A stretch of DNA of 64,000 nt from assembly GCA_030704615.1 (NCBI GenBank), contig CM060731.1, positions 41,790,001 to 41,854,000 on the forward strand, given 5' to 3'. Of the stretch, positions 8,768 to 20,430 are shown one piece after another; within the stretch, counting starts at the first letter, position 1; each line of letters opens with the position of its first letter. Made by a program: the position numbers and the translations under genes. This DNA is from Takakia lepidozioides. Taxonomy: Eukaryota > Streptophyta > Takakiopsida > Takakiales > Takakiaceae. The notes under the pieces are model-generated. The model had not been told where the DNA came from and ran no database searches. It saw nothing but the letters and a program-made list of their open reading frames with translations.

Positions 8768-11700
8768 ATGGGTGTGGAACGCAAGTCGGGAGTGATCGCT
8801 CTGTTTGACGTCGATGGCACGCTCACTCCTGCTCGAAAGGTGTGTGGAGGTCTCATGTTCTGCCTCAGAAGCAGATCCAAGTTCAAAAGGCAGCAAGCTC
8901 TTTGTTCTGTAAAGCATTTAAGTGTGGCATTTTTGGACGTGGGGTTTTGTCTCTGTTATGTTATGCTGCGTTTGTGTGCGTTGTAGCCTTATAGACGCGA
9001 TTTTTTCCTTCCTTTTACAAGAATCCGTTATATCTTACTCGCTGATTTAAAGGTTACTCATAAGTCTTTGTTATCATGAACTGCGTACCCGCCACCAGGG
9101 TGTCAGATTGATAGAGAACAAGAATTAATTTGTGCGCCAACACTGAATGTGGGATCTGTTGGATCTGTTGGATCTGTTAGGAAGCGTCACCTCAAATGCT
9201 CAAGTTTCTTCAAGTTCTACGCAAGGTATCACCCTCTTTTTCTCTATTTGTCAATTTCAATAGGAGTGTCTTCCTCAGATGATTCCCCACTGTTTAACAT
9301 CAATGCTCTGAGCGTTTGTGAATCCCAGTCTGCCCAGGGAGTATGTATACTGGCTATGGTGCTTTTCAGGAGAGGGAGTGAGGGATCAGGTTATGGGAGG
9401 GGCTGCCACAGCTGAGATGCGTTCAGAGAGCTCTCTGCATGGGCAATGTGGCCTCCATCCTGGGAATTTCCAAGAGAAAGAGTGAGAGGGGTTTTATGCC
9501 TTACAATACGATCTGGGTTGGAGAACAGAAAAGCCAGACTCGAAACACTTTTTGGGGTTAAGACGGAATAAATCCATACTTTGGTTGCATGCATAGGCAC
9601 ATGAAGTTGAACTACTGATAAAGCTTTGTTCTGTTGGAGACGGGTCCAGGTGGTAACAGTAGGTGTTGTGGGGGGATCCGACCTCATAAAAATTTCTGAA
9701 CAGCTTGGCAAAAATGGTCTCTCTCTCTCTCTCTCAATCCACAATTTTTGGCAGAAGTTTTCAGCTTTGATGACCCAAAAGGCCTGGCAGCCTACCTGCA
9801 TGATGCGCTTTGTCTTCGGGTATCCTTTGATGTATTCTGAAGTGGTTTCTTGTTGTTCTACTTTTTCTGGTGGGCCTTGGAGCCCCCTGTTGATGTGATC
9901 AAGTTTATCTCTTTCTTTATCTCTCTGTTACTTTTGAGACTAGCTGGAGTCAAGCTTATCTTGCAAATGGTGCATTGTTCACCGTGAGTGAGCTGTGGGA
10001 GTTCCATAGGACACTGAGCCAACTGAGACAGATTAGATCTAGTAGTGTGATGGCAAGTCATTACAGTAATGTTTAGAACACAGTTGCTGTCTCAAACCTT
10101 TATGTGTCAGAGCAGCTTTGGAACCAAATGTGGAGGTCGTTGCTCAAATATTGTGCTGACATGGATGCGTGGATGTGTGGCAGCTGTGTCAGAGTATGAT
10201 TATGTCTTCTCAGAGAATGGGCTTGTGGCTCACAAGAATGGGAAACTTATTGGCAATCAGGTCTGTTTGTGTCCCTCCTTTGGCCTTCACTTCATGTTCC
10301 CTTGAACTATTGCAGACCTATGGTACTGTCTGCAGGACAGATGATGAATGCATCTCTTGCTCACCTCTTGAAGACTACATTTGGGTGCTTTCATTTTAGA
10401 TATTGCGGTTTGTGATAGCTTGTGGAGCTGATTATCAAAAAAATTGTCTGCCTTCCTTTGATTCTGCAAGCTAGCTACCAAAGTCCTGATGCTGGAGGGG
10501 AAGATGGACTGTGTTGGGTGCAGAGCCTGAAGGCACATTTGGGTGAGGCAAAGCTCCAGGTAACTATTGCATCCGCCTTTGTTTGGTATTCTTCTAAGCT
10601 GTCATATCCTGCCTGCTTATATGAATGGTCATTGCCATAAACGCTCTGAACTTTGAACTGTCTACACAAGATAACATAAGCTGGAACTGGGGCTTGAAGT
10701 TGTACCAAACACACTTCGACTTGTGTGAGTCCTTGGAGGAAAGTTGTGTGCATCCACAGGTCTGGTTTGCTTGATAATCACAAGGGGTTCAATGCTGCAT
10801 ACCCAACAGAATTCTGTTCATGTAAGCTTTGAATATCATAAGTAACTGGATCATCTTTGCATAATAGACAGACAGTTTGTGATGGGCCCCTTCCAAGACA
10901 AAGCCGCAATACTGTTGTGAACCCCAGGGAAGTGGCAAATGTCCTATGCTGGTGTCTTGTTTCTTGATCTATAGGTTGACTGGTGTTTGGCTTCAATGGC
11001 ATTGTCCGATTATGCTTGGATGTGCACTGTGCCTGGCATGTATTTGAGTTTGAAGTAGACCTCAACCAGTTTTACATCAGGTTAATAACATGGGAAATGA
11101 TGGGGTCTTTTTTGTATGCCTTTTTGATGTGCAGGAGTTTATTAACTTTACACTTCACTACATTGCTGACCTGGATATTCCTATCAAGAGGTCAGTTTCC
11201 CAAAGTGGCAGATGTTGGAAGTAGTTGTCTGTTCTTGGCATATGCTTTCAAATCTCAAGGTTGTCTGTTCATAAGACTCCTAAGGCTTGGCAAGAAGTTA
11301 CAAATGTTGTGCATTAAATTCAATGTTCACCAACTCTAAAAAAAAAAAAAAAAAAAAAAAAAGGCTTCAAATCTAAAAAATGGACCATGAGAATGTGGCA
11401 CTCAAAAAATCAACCCTCCAAAAAAAAAAAAAAAACAAAAAACCTTTGTAGTAGTTGTAGTGCAGCCAAATGTAGATTTGAGATCATTGGCATCACGCAC
11501 CATTGATAGTATTTATATATGTGACCAAAGGGTCTGACCAGCAGTCAGGGAATGGATGTGATGGTCTTATCGTGTGGTGCTTGACAGAGGCACATTCATA
11601 GAGTTCCGAATGGGCATGCTCAATGTGTCCCCAATAGGCCGCAACTGCAGTCAAGAGGAGCGCGAAGAGTTTGAGCGCTACGACAAGGTAAACCAGCCAA

Positions 11701-13686
11701 AAGAAGAGAGAGGGAACCAAGACAACCTTCATGATGTCCACAGTGGCTCCAACAGGCCCATGTGAGAAAGTAGAACAACAAGAACACAAGTAAAGGGCCC
11801 ATGGGAAATAGTAGGACACGAAGAAACCACTTTAGGAAACATAAAGCGCCATCCAAATGCAGGTAGGCTGGCAGGCACTTGTTGCAAGACAGGAGAAAAA
11901 AAGTGATTAATTACTTCCCTGGTAGAGAGAGAGAGAAAAAAAAAATCTGCTGCCTGTGAAATCCATTGGTGATGTCTTCTTTGGGGCATGGTACTGTTGC
12001 GGACAACCTTGAAGAGAATGCAACTGAGTGTCATATGTTGTACATGCGGAACCAGCTGTGACAAGTGTAGCTTCGTTAAGGGTAACTCGTCGGCAAATGG
12101 TCTCTATTTTCCAAACACTAGAAGTAGGGCCTGAGCCATAGTTTGCAAGTGTCTAATGCCCTAGATAACTGTAAGCATGGCTCCCCCCTGAACCCAATCA
12201 GGATCCTTGAAAAGGTTACTTTGGTGCTAGTGAGACGATGTACTTCCCGCCGAGTCCTGGTATTACGTTAGTGCTATTTGCTAGAGAAAATTGGCGTCAG
12301 TACCTGTCTCTTCCTGTCTCTTCCAACCCCAAATTAGGTGATAGAATCATGCTAAACTGGTAATGCAGGTGCACTGTGTGAGGAAAACAATGGTGGGCGT
12401 ACTCAAGGACAAATTCAAGGACTTCAGTCTGACCTTCTCTATCGGTGGCCAGATAAGCTTTGATGTGAGTTGAGCTGTGCTTGTGTAAGATGTTAGATTT
12501 CTCTACTATCTCCTAGATTCCAGTAGCAGTGTATTTGGTAGATTGTGCAACAGTCTCTTGGTGCGTATGTTTGAGCAGGGGCATAACTTGCAGTTTTGTG
12601 GGGTACATCAGGTTTTCCCAAAAGGATGGGATAAAACCTTCTGCCTCCAGTTTGTTGAGAAAGAGTTCTCTGAGATTCACTTCTTCGGTGACAAAACCTA
12701 TGAGGTAGATTACCACTTCTCTGTATATCAAAGGTGAGGATGAGCGAGAGATGTACAGCATAAAATTGGGAGGGGAGGAGGAAGTGCAATAAGGGTGGTG
12801 GCAAACTAGACTTCAAAGGAAAAAATTTGGGTTCTGATACCTTGTGATTGCCTTGAATTGCTGGGTGGGTTCTTCTTGCTATTTTAGATGCTTACTGTCT
12901 TCTGCTATCCTCAATTGGGCCTGTTGGCACTTGTATATTTCTGGTTGATATTATTGTACTACTGTTTCTTTTCTTTTCCTGTGAGGTTTAGAGGCTGATT
13001 GCAGCGGCTATAAGTATCAGATAAGGGCACTGTGGCCACACTTAGGGTGGTCCTGGGCTTAAATATGTTTAGATCTATGTTGGTGGTTGCTTTATGTATG
13101 TATGAGGTCTTAGGAACTGGGCATTAACCCCAAATGTTTGTGAAAATGGAGATTGTCCCAACCCTTTGGCCATAAGGCCCTCCTTGTAGTGCTTATTGAA
13201 AACTAAGTTCTCCTGATGATTTGTTTGAGTCAACAGGGGGGAAATGATTATGAGATCTATGCGTCAGAGAAGACTATAGGCCATACTGGTAAGCATTCTG
13301 TACTTCCTTTTACAACAGAAGAACAGTTATGTAAGGCAATAGTGTTTTTGCGACAGCATTCTTTTCATAACCTGGCAAATTGCGAGTCCTCTGATTTCCA
13401 AACCTCCATCATCTCATTTGGTGCTGTAAGCCGTTTGTTATTTTTTCGGGTGCTGGGGTACTACACATTACCCAAGAATCTTATAAACCTGTCCCCGTTC
13501 TTTTCTAGTTTTTGCTTGGTCCTGGTTAAGCAACATACTACTACATTAATGGAGCCATGGCTAGAGTTGAGTCAGGGCATCCTGTTTTCATACTCTCTCT
13601 CGTTTCTGACGAGAGTAGAACCGGTTTGTGCAGTGACAAGCCCTGAAGACACCATCCAGCAATGCACAGACATTTTCTTATCTTAA
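8768..13686 (+). CDS. PMM: Phosphomannomutase, eleven exons, apparently intact
   Basis: Converts mannose-6-phosphate to mannose-1-phosphate in the cytosol, feeding GDP-mannose for ascorbate, N-glycans and GPI anchors. Exons: 8768-8839, 9181-9225, 9650-9716, 10184-10260, 10524-10559, 11135-11190, 11588-11687, 12369-12464, 12612-12704, 13237-13288 and 13634-13686. All ten introns are GT-AG and phases match. The sum is 747 nt, giving 248 residues, about the usual plant length. D14 and D16 of DVDGTLT are the HAD-type catalytic aspartates. [37 protein letters not shown] and [12 protein letters not shown] are family signatures. No stop or shift was found, although the gene lies inside T2. Some splice sites were chosen by homology from memory. 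Confidence 0.92.
9151..9180 (+). repeat. Triplicated GGATCTGTT at the intron 1 acceptor of PMM
   Basis: Three copies of the nine-base word GGATCTGTT run into the TTAG acceptor of exon 2. The final copy supplies the acceptor AG. It replaces a normal long polypyrimidine tract and is a simple local expansion. Confidence 0.7.
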
Positions 13687-16090
13687 ATCATTTGCGCTAC
13701 AGAGAATCATGGAGCCTCAGCCTTCCCTTCTCTATGGAGGGTAACTGCTTGCAAGCAGTTTTTGGCATGTAGGAGTGCAGGCTTGTATCCTAACCTTCTT
13801 GTGTCCAGAAGGGTAGATAAAAACTTACTTAGAGATGGTCCTGTATTGTTACAGACTAGAATATAGCAAGAATCCATTCAATGGGCTGTATTCTTTGGGC
13901 TGCTCTCAGTTTTGTTTGGTAGGTGCCCTTATTAGAAAAGTGTTTCTTGAGGCATTACTGCTTTGGTAATTGCATTCAGTTACCACAATAAGGTTGAATT
14001 GAGGCATACGTTGTTGTGGTATAGGAGGCAGGTCGTATGCCAGTTTTTGATTGCATCACAAATGTAATCAGTACAATTTTACAGTGAATTCAATCATTTC
14101 TTTTTTAAAGAAAGGGGATGGAAGCGCTGAGTTTTTATATCAGCCGGACAAAGGCCCAAGGAATACAAAGAGGAAAAAATAACCTCTATATTGGATGCCA
14201 TAGGGGCTGATCCAGGAAGGCAATGCTTCGTAATCAAAGACCTTAAGAAAAGCAGAGGAGGAAGCAGAATTCAGGGACAAAGCAGCAGTGAGAAGAGGAT
14301 CATCTTCAACAGAATACAGAGATCTAGTAACTACCACGCTTCCTCTTGTAAGGTTCATAAGAAAGCTGGGTTCTAGACCTAGTCTTCCTTAGAGCGACGG
14401 TGCCACCAATTGACCTCAGATTCTTCCCCATCTGCTGGTGAGTGCTTCACGCTAATGGAGCTCCCAGCTTGGTGGGATGGTGTCAACCCATTGAACTCAA
14501 TTCAATCATGATGTGAGAGTGAGGTCAAGTGGGGAAGTTTGATTTATCACATTCCTCTTTTTTTTTTCTTTCTAAAGGGAAACACCTAGGAGCAACAGCT
14601 CACAAATCAGGCCCCTTAATTATAGTGAGAGGAAAAAATAACCTCTTTCACAGGAGGAACCTGGCCGTTTTCACATCATTCTTTATACAAGTTGGATGCC
14701 TACTAGAGGATGTTAACAACCTAAATAGACAAGAAATGTTCACCAGAGAAGTCTGCAATGAGTACTGATGAAATTGGTTTTGATTTTGTAAGCAAATGAA
14801 TGACTGTTAGTGTCCCTCTTGGCATAGCCAGTATCTAACCGATTTGAGTAAAATCTTCTGGGAGACTCTTGATTTCCAGGGAGAAGCTTGGCATGGAGCA
14901 GTCTCCCTTAGGACTCCCACCAGCTCTGATGGATCAAACACTATGTATGATGCAAGCCCCTTCATTTCTGACATTGTGTCATCCATGTCCTCCTCTTCTG
15001 GAGTCTCTCTCACGCTACTTTGGATGGCGGGAGCTGAGCTGGCGGATGAACAATGCAAGGAAGTCGTGCGTTTGGATTGGAAAACTTCCCACAAACAGAG
15101 TTTGAAGCCTGCGGCCAAACGACAGCTTTCGGGGCAGTCTTCTGCGTCGCAAAACCAAGGAAGAGCGAAGAGAGAGAGAGAGGGGGGCGGAGAGAGGGGC
15201 GGGGGGGGGGGGGGGGTCTGGCAATTCTTGAGTGTTGTTACAACGAACTTAGCCACATTCATGGAGAAGAGAGAGAGGGATCGAGAGAGAGCGCGGAGAA
15301 GAGTGTGACGGATACTCCAGCGATTTCCTCACCAGACACCAGTTCCATATCCGGTGATAAATCCTGTATCTCAACACATGGCTCTTTTTGAACTTCGTGG
15401 CAAAGCTGCTGGAATGCTTAGAAACTCACAACGGTATATCCTAATAACTGAAAACAATAAACCTATGTCTAGTCTCCCAGCATATATGTTCACGGACCAG
15501 TTCTTCCTGATCTTGACTTTGTTGACATGTGTAGTTCACATATAATGCAGTTTAGAACGATGATCTCAGGCAAATAAATCCACCGAGAACGTCAAAATTC
15601 CCCGGAAAAATAACATCAGACTGGAGTATCTCACAAAGTTTGCTTCACGCGCGATGAAAAGATGTCATACTGGAGATAAAAATTAATATAAGACAATTCT
15701 GCGAGACTGATGGGGCCTTGAGCATTCAAGACAGTTCAGTATTCTACAAAACAGCAGGAAATGTGAAGTACTGTGTACATAACCCCAAACATTCAGCTCC
15801 ATGATCATTCTTTGGAAGTATAAATATGTAGCTTCCACATCTTTGTGGGAGCAGCAGTGGTATTTCTAGAGCAACGGTCCTCCCAAGGTAATAAATGGAA
15901 AAAGCTGTTGTGTTTAATGCTGTGCATAAGTACTTGGCGAATTTTTTTCCCTTACACGCAATGTGTGGAGTCTGATCTTTTGTAGCAAGATAGTATGTTC
16001 TGGTCTGGAATGGCATCAGGCTTCGAAACCGTTTATAAACCTGATGTGAACCTGGTGTGGTATAAAACCTGGTGTTTTTTTTAGTTTTCT
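13687..16090. other. Intergenic DNA after PMM; no recognised gene
   Basis: The stretch holds the PMM 3' region, unrecognised open frames at 14140-14360 and 14807-15310, and an uninterrupted G run at about 15199-15216 that makes the opposite strand look proline-rich. The minus-strand frame at 14807-15262 has an acidic stretch but no family I know. I see no RNA gene. Confidence 0.4.
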
Positions 16091-16346
16091 ATGAAAGGAT
16101 TTCCCCATTCAGCTCTATGAATTAATTTTGATGAGCAATTCTTATGCAACTTCTCATGGTGACAAGGCCGATGGGCGAGATGAATCACTCCCTCCTCCTG
16201 GGAGAGACAGGCCAACCAACAGGCATAACGGGAGGGAGTTTTTTTTATCTTGATGCCCATGGGCCTTGTCACCATGAGAAGTTGCATAAGAATTGCTCAT
16301 CAAAATTTCACAAAGCTGAATGGGCTAATCCTTAAACTTTCATGGA
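16091..16346. ncRNA. Long near-perfect hairpin (candidate small-RNA precursor or foldback element)
   Basis: The left arm (16091-16176) and right arm (16255-16346) are inverted copies. A core of about 50 bases, including TTGATGAGCAATTCTTATGC and CATGGTGACAAGGCC, pairs almost completely. The pairing extends inward through ACTCCCTCC/GGAGGGAGT, leaving a loop of about 35 bases. As RNA this would form a stem of roughly 100 base pairs, long for a typical plant miRNA precursor but suitable for a young MIRNA or siRNA hairpin. A foldback transposon is the alternative; no target duplication was clear. No known miRNA sequence was recognised. Confidence 0.5.
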
Positions 16347-17180
16347 ACACTAGAATCGCTGGGGCAGAGCAACATAATCCAACAATGAGCTGGTACCTCC
16401 TGCTTAGTGTCACTATATCCACAAAGGGAATTTTTGAGCAAAGCTTTATGGTTCTTTTCAAGGGCCACTTTTTTCCTTGTTTGTTACTTTTCTTCTGTCC
16501 CATAAACTCTTTGAGCTTTCCTTGGGCCATATATAGTTTCTCTTTCTTTGCCACCTCAAATAGGTTCAATGCTCCACCAACAACTCATGAATTTCAATTG
16601 ACAGATCCAAATATTTGAGAAATGTTGAGGAAGGTATCTTCTCAAGAAGCTCGTTGTGTTTCAACCGAGTCTGTTTGTTTGTAATGAGTCTGTCTGATCA
16701 GATTAGTACACTGGCACGAGGTTTCCTGTGTTTCAACACATAATAGGGAGGTTCTTAGAGGTGTTGCGTCAAACAGCGTGACCGTGGAGAGAAATGAATT
16801 GAGATGGTACCGTAGAGAGAAAGACAGAAAACAACTTTTGCCCAAAATAGAACAAAGCACAAAAAAGTTGTGAATTCCAAATTTAGTCAAACTTGTTGAG
16901 ACGACATACGCACTGGAAGCGATTATCATTTGTGCTGATCGGAAATCTACGTTGGGGGCTTCCTTGTTAAAGTTGTTGGCGTAGGGAATAGCTGGAGATT
17001 GCGCCGCTGCATCACAGATTTGGAGAAGGAGTTTGCAGTTGGCAGCGAAAGCATAGTTTTGTTTGGAGCTGGGCAGTGAGAGTGCTCATGGTTTTGCTTG
17101 GAGCTGGCAGTGAGAGAGCATACTTCTGTTTGCAGCTGTCAATGAGAGCATGGTTTGTTTATACGATTTCATAGTATGGA
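16347..17180. other. Intergenic; no recognised gene
   Basis: AT-rich DNA without recognisable coding sequence. At about 17056-17150 a GAGCTGG(G)CAGTGAGAG-like word is repeated three times just before the kinase pseudogene. Confidence 0.4.
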
Positions 17181-17848
17181 GATATGTTGTTAGAGCTATC
17201 ATGGAGTGCATGGATGCAAGCAAAGGGGTGTATCTGGTGGGCACCCGGATTTGGGAAGTGGGGAATAGGTATCGCATTCTATCTCGACTTGGCTCTGGAT
17301 CATACAGAGATGTTTGTAGAGCTTTGGATCTTGAACTCCACTAAGTGGTGGCTATCAAGAGGGTGGAGGATGTGTTTAGCTGCGGGCCAAACGGGAGTTG
17401 AGGGACGTTTGTATCCTCCAACATTTGGCCCATCCCAACGTTATCTCTTTCAAGGAGGTGTTCAGTGTCCACACAACGGGGCGCACCGACCTCTACATAG
17501 TTACTGAAGTCGCAAAATGGGGAGACCTTGCCGATCGTTTGGCTAATCAAGTCGAGCCTATGCCAGCGTTGTGCAATCTATCATCAAAGAGGTACTGCAA
17601 GCTGTTCTGTTCAGTACCTGCACTCTTGCAATGTGTGGCACATGGATATCAAGGCGGAGAACCTACTTTTTAAGGAAGGGCGAGTCCTACTGTGTGATTT
17701 TGGCCTATCCCGGGCTGCAGCTGCAGAGGGTGAGGCTACTTTCGAGCCTCCCAAAGTGATCATGCCCCAGGGGAAGTATACTTCAGCAATTGACATATGG
17801 TCAGTGGGATGCATCTTTGGGGAGTTCCTCCTCATGTATATATTTTAA
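17180..17848 (+). pseudogene. Protein kinase pseudogene (N-lobe and part of C-lobe)
   Basis: Plus-strand phrases in three frames follow kinase order. They are RYRILSRLGSGSYRDV (glycine loop), VVAIKRV (the ATP-binding Lys), RELRDVCILQHLAHPNVI, LYIVTEV, YLHSCNVWHMDIKAENLL (HxD catalytic loop), LLCDFGLSRA (DFG), and TSAIDIWSVGCIFGE (helix F). The layout resembles CMGC/MAPK-type kinases, but the TxY loop is absent. There is a stop before VVAIK, a shift at about 17395, another at about 17570-17620, and the coding ends shortly after subdomain IX. Not functional. Confidence 0.78.
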
Positions 17849-18862
17849 TACAAAATTATGGACAAACTATAGATCGGATCTAAGAAAAATCAAAATAACT
17901 TGTGTAACCGATAAAAATTAGTATAAAATTTATTTTCCGTTTATAGAACTGTTAAAAACATGCTGAAATGTGTTGAGAAAGGTGCTTTCATTAGCAATGC
18001 CTTGTTTTATCAATTGTGCTACTGCCGCTATTGTTTCCACTTAGGCCAAAACAAGAAGTTTTTTTTTTTTTTAAAGGTGGGGGCCTCTCTCCCTCCCCCG
18101 TTTTCCTTGGCCTAAGTAGGGGGGAGAGAGACAGCAGTAGCAGCTGCTGCTCTCTCCCTGCTTAGGCAAACAAAATGATAAAAAAAACAATAATAGTAAT
18201 AACAGATCTCGTTGCTCCCACATTTGACATACATGTTGACGTGGGTACTGTTCAGAATGACACCTGATATAACCCTAGCTTTGACAACATCACCATGGAC
18301 CTCTTTGCCTTTTTCAAGGGCTGCTTGCATGGTTGCTCATGCATTATAAACACAAATGAACATGATCTGGTCCAACTTCAAGCCTTCCTGCATCATTTGC
18401 TCAAAGGTCTCTATGTCAAAGTCTTCATGTCGCACCCCTCCTATGCATATCCTGCATTCATCACGTTCCACAACACCATATCTCGTTCAGCCATATTGTC
18501 AAAACACTGCATCTGGTTAAACCACCTTGCTGCACCCGCTCTTAAATTACATGTCCACCAAAGTAGGGTTCAGAATGACAGCTGATACAATTCCAGTTCT
18601 TACGATGTCACCATGGACTTCTTTGCCCTTTTCGAAAGGGTATCAGGAGAGAAAGAACTCCCGCTCTCTCTCTCTCTCTCCCCTTTAAGCTCCCGACGCG
18701 ATGAATTCGAGGTCAAATGGTGGGGTCAGCTGCAATGTATGACTAATACCCGGTATCCTAAGTTAATCGACTCTATATCTTGGAAGCAGGACTGCCCAGT
18801 AGATTTCAAATAGTTTGGATTCTAATTTAATGTCCCGGTAGCTATATAAACTATTCTAAGTG
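17849..18862 (-). pseudogene. Scattered PPR remnants and low-complexity DNA
   Basis: Minus-strand codons between 18190 and 18640 retain PPR phrases (ALEKGKEVHGDVVKA, NMYVKCGS) but are broken by stops. Around 18055-18170 there is a T run and CTCTCCC/GGGAGAGAG words that could pair. Another OSB-associated piece (GAAATGTGTTGAGAAAGG) lies at 17965-18045. At 18640-18862 no gene is seen. Confidence 0.5.
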
Positions 18863-18924
18863 TCAAATTGTTGTACAAGGAAAAACAAGCTCATGTGAAA
18901 TGTGATGGGACATACAGCTTGTTG

Positions 18925-20430
18925 TTAGGTGTTGGTAAAATGCAGGGAGAACATTCTGCTGCTCAAATGGATCCCACCTGCCAGCTGCAACATAGATATT
19001 TGATAGCAACACATAAGTCGCGGCATCCTGTTCATTCGACGTGAGGATAGATATTGCCGCACATTCAGCCATCTCCACATTGCCATGGATTCTGCAAGCA
19101 CCAAGCAAGGCCTTCCACCCCATAACATCTGGATTGATGGCATTTTATTAATCAGGTCCACTGCCTCATCCAGTTGTCCCGCACATCCAAGAAGGTCTAC
19201 CATGCAGCCAAAGTGCTTTACTGTCAGAGTGACACCATGATCTTGACTAAGGGAATCGAAGTAGTGTCTTCCTTCATCCAGTAGGCCAATGTGGCTGCAT
19301 GCAGAGAGAACACATATAAAGGTGATACTGCCCGACTTCAAACCGTTCTTTTGCATTCCTTCAAATAGTTGCAGGACCTCCCTATGACAACCATGCTGGG
19401 CATATCATGCAATCATCGCGTTCCACGACACCACATTTCGTTTAGCCTGCATATTGTCAAATACTCCCTTTGCATCCTCAATGCACCCACATTTTGCATA
19501 CATGTCCACCAGGGCAGTGTCCAGAATGACATTTGGTACAATTCCAGCTTTGATGATGTCACCGTGCACCTCTTTGCCCTTTTCCAAGGCTGCCAGACTT
19601 GCACAATCATTGCAAACGCACACAAACGTGATGTGGTTGTGCTTCACCCCTTCCCCCATCATTTGCTCATAGGTCTCCAAGGCCTCCATCAGTGCCCCTG
19701 CTATGCATATCCTGCAAGCATGTCGTTCCATAACACCAAATCTTGTTCCACCTTGAACACTCACTCCACATCCCCAATGCCCCAATGCTCCCACATTTGG
19801 CATACATGTCCACAAGGGGAGTGTCCAAATCACATCTGGTACAATTTCAGATTGACATGCAACCATAGACCTCTTTGCCCTTTTCCAGGGCTGCCAGACT
19901 TGCACACAAACGTTATGTGGTCAGGCTTTACCCCTTCTCCCATCATTTTCTCGTAGGTCTCCAAAGCCTTCATCCCATGCCCCTGCCGTGCACATCCTGC
20001 AAGCATCGCGCGTTCCATAACACCATATCTCGTCCAGCCATAGTGTTGAACATTCCCTCCGCACCCTCAATGCTCCCACATTTGGCATACATGTCCACGA
20101 GGGTATTGTTCAGAATCAATTCTGATACAATTCCAGCTTTTGCGATGCAACTATGCACCTCGTTGCCCTTTTCTAGGGCTGTCAGGCTTGCACACGGACT
20201 GCAAACGCACACAAACATGATGTGGTCGGGCTTCACCCCTTCCCCCATCATTTGCTCATAGGTCTCCAAAGCCTCCATCCCGCGCCCCTGCTGTGCATAC
20301 CCTGCAAGCATCGCACTCCACGACACCACAACTCATTTAGCCATAGTGTTGAACACTTCCTTTGAATTCTCAAAGCACCCACATTTGACATACATGTCCA
20401 CCAGGGCAGTGTTCAAAACGACATCTGGTA
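18925..20430 (-). pseudogene. PPR protein remnant with E1-type C-terminus
   Basis: Read from 20430 down, several PLS PPR units appear, with the phrases MVSWSAMLAGYAQQGRGMEA, GIVSELILNNTLVDMYAKCG and KRNVVSWNAMIA. Then come the last S unit and an E1-like domain: LKSGSITFICVLSACSHIGL, GCMVDLLGCAGQLDEAVDLI and, after a one-base shift near 19135, GWKALLGACRIHGNVEMAE and YVLLSNIYVAAGRWD. No E2 or DYW follows. Repeats are nearly identical to those at 673-4065. Function of the parent was organelle RNA binding; this copy has several shifts and stops. Confidence 0.72.

Noticed and set aside
14807-15308. Proline-rich minus-strand and glycine-rich plus-strand frames
   Set aside because: They span a long G run and GA-rich DNA; there is no domain, and composition alone keeps the frames open.
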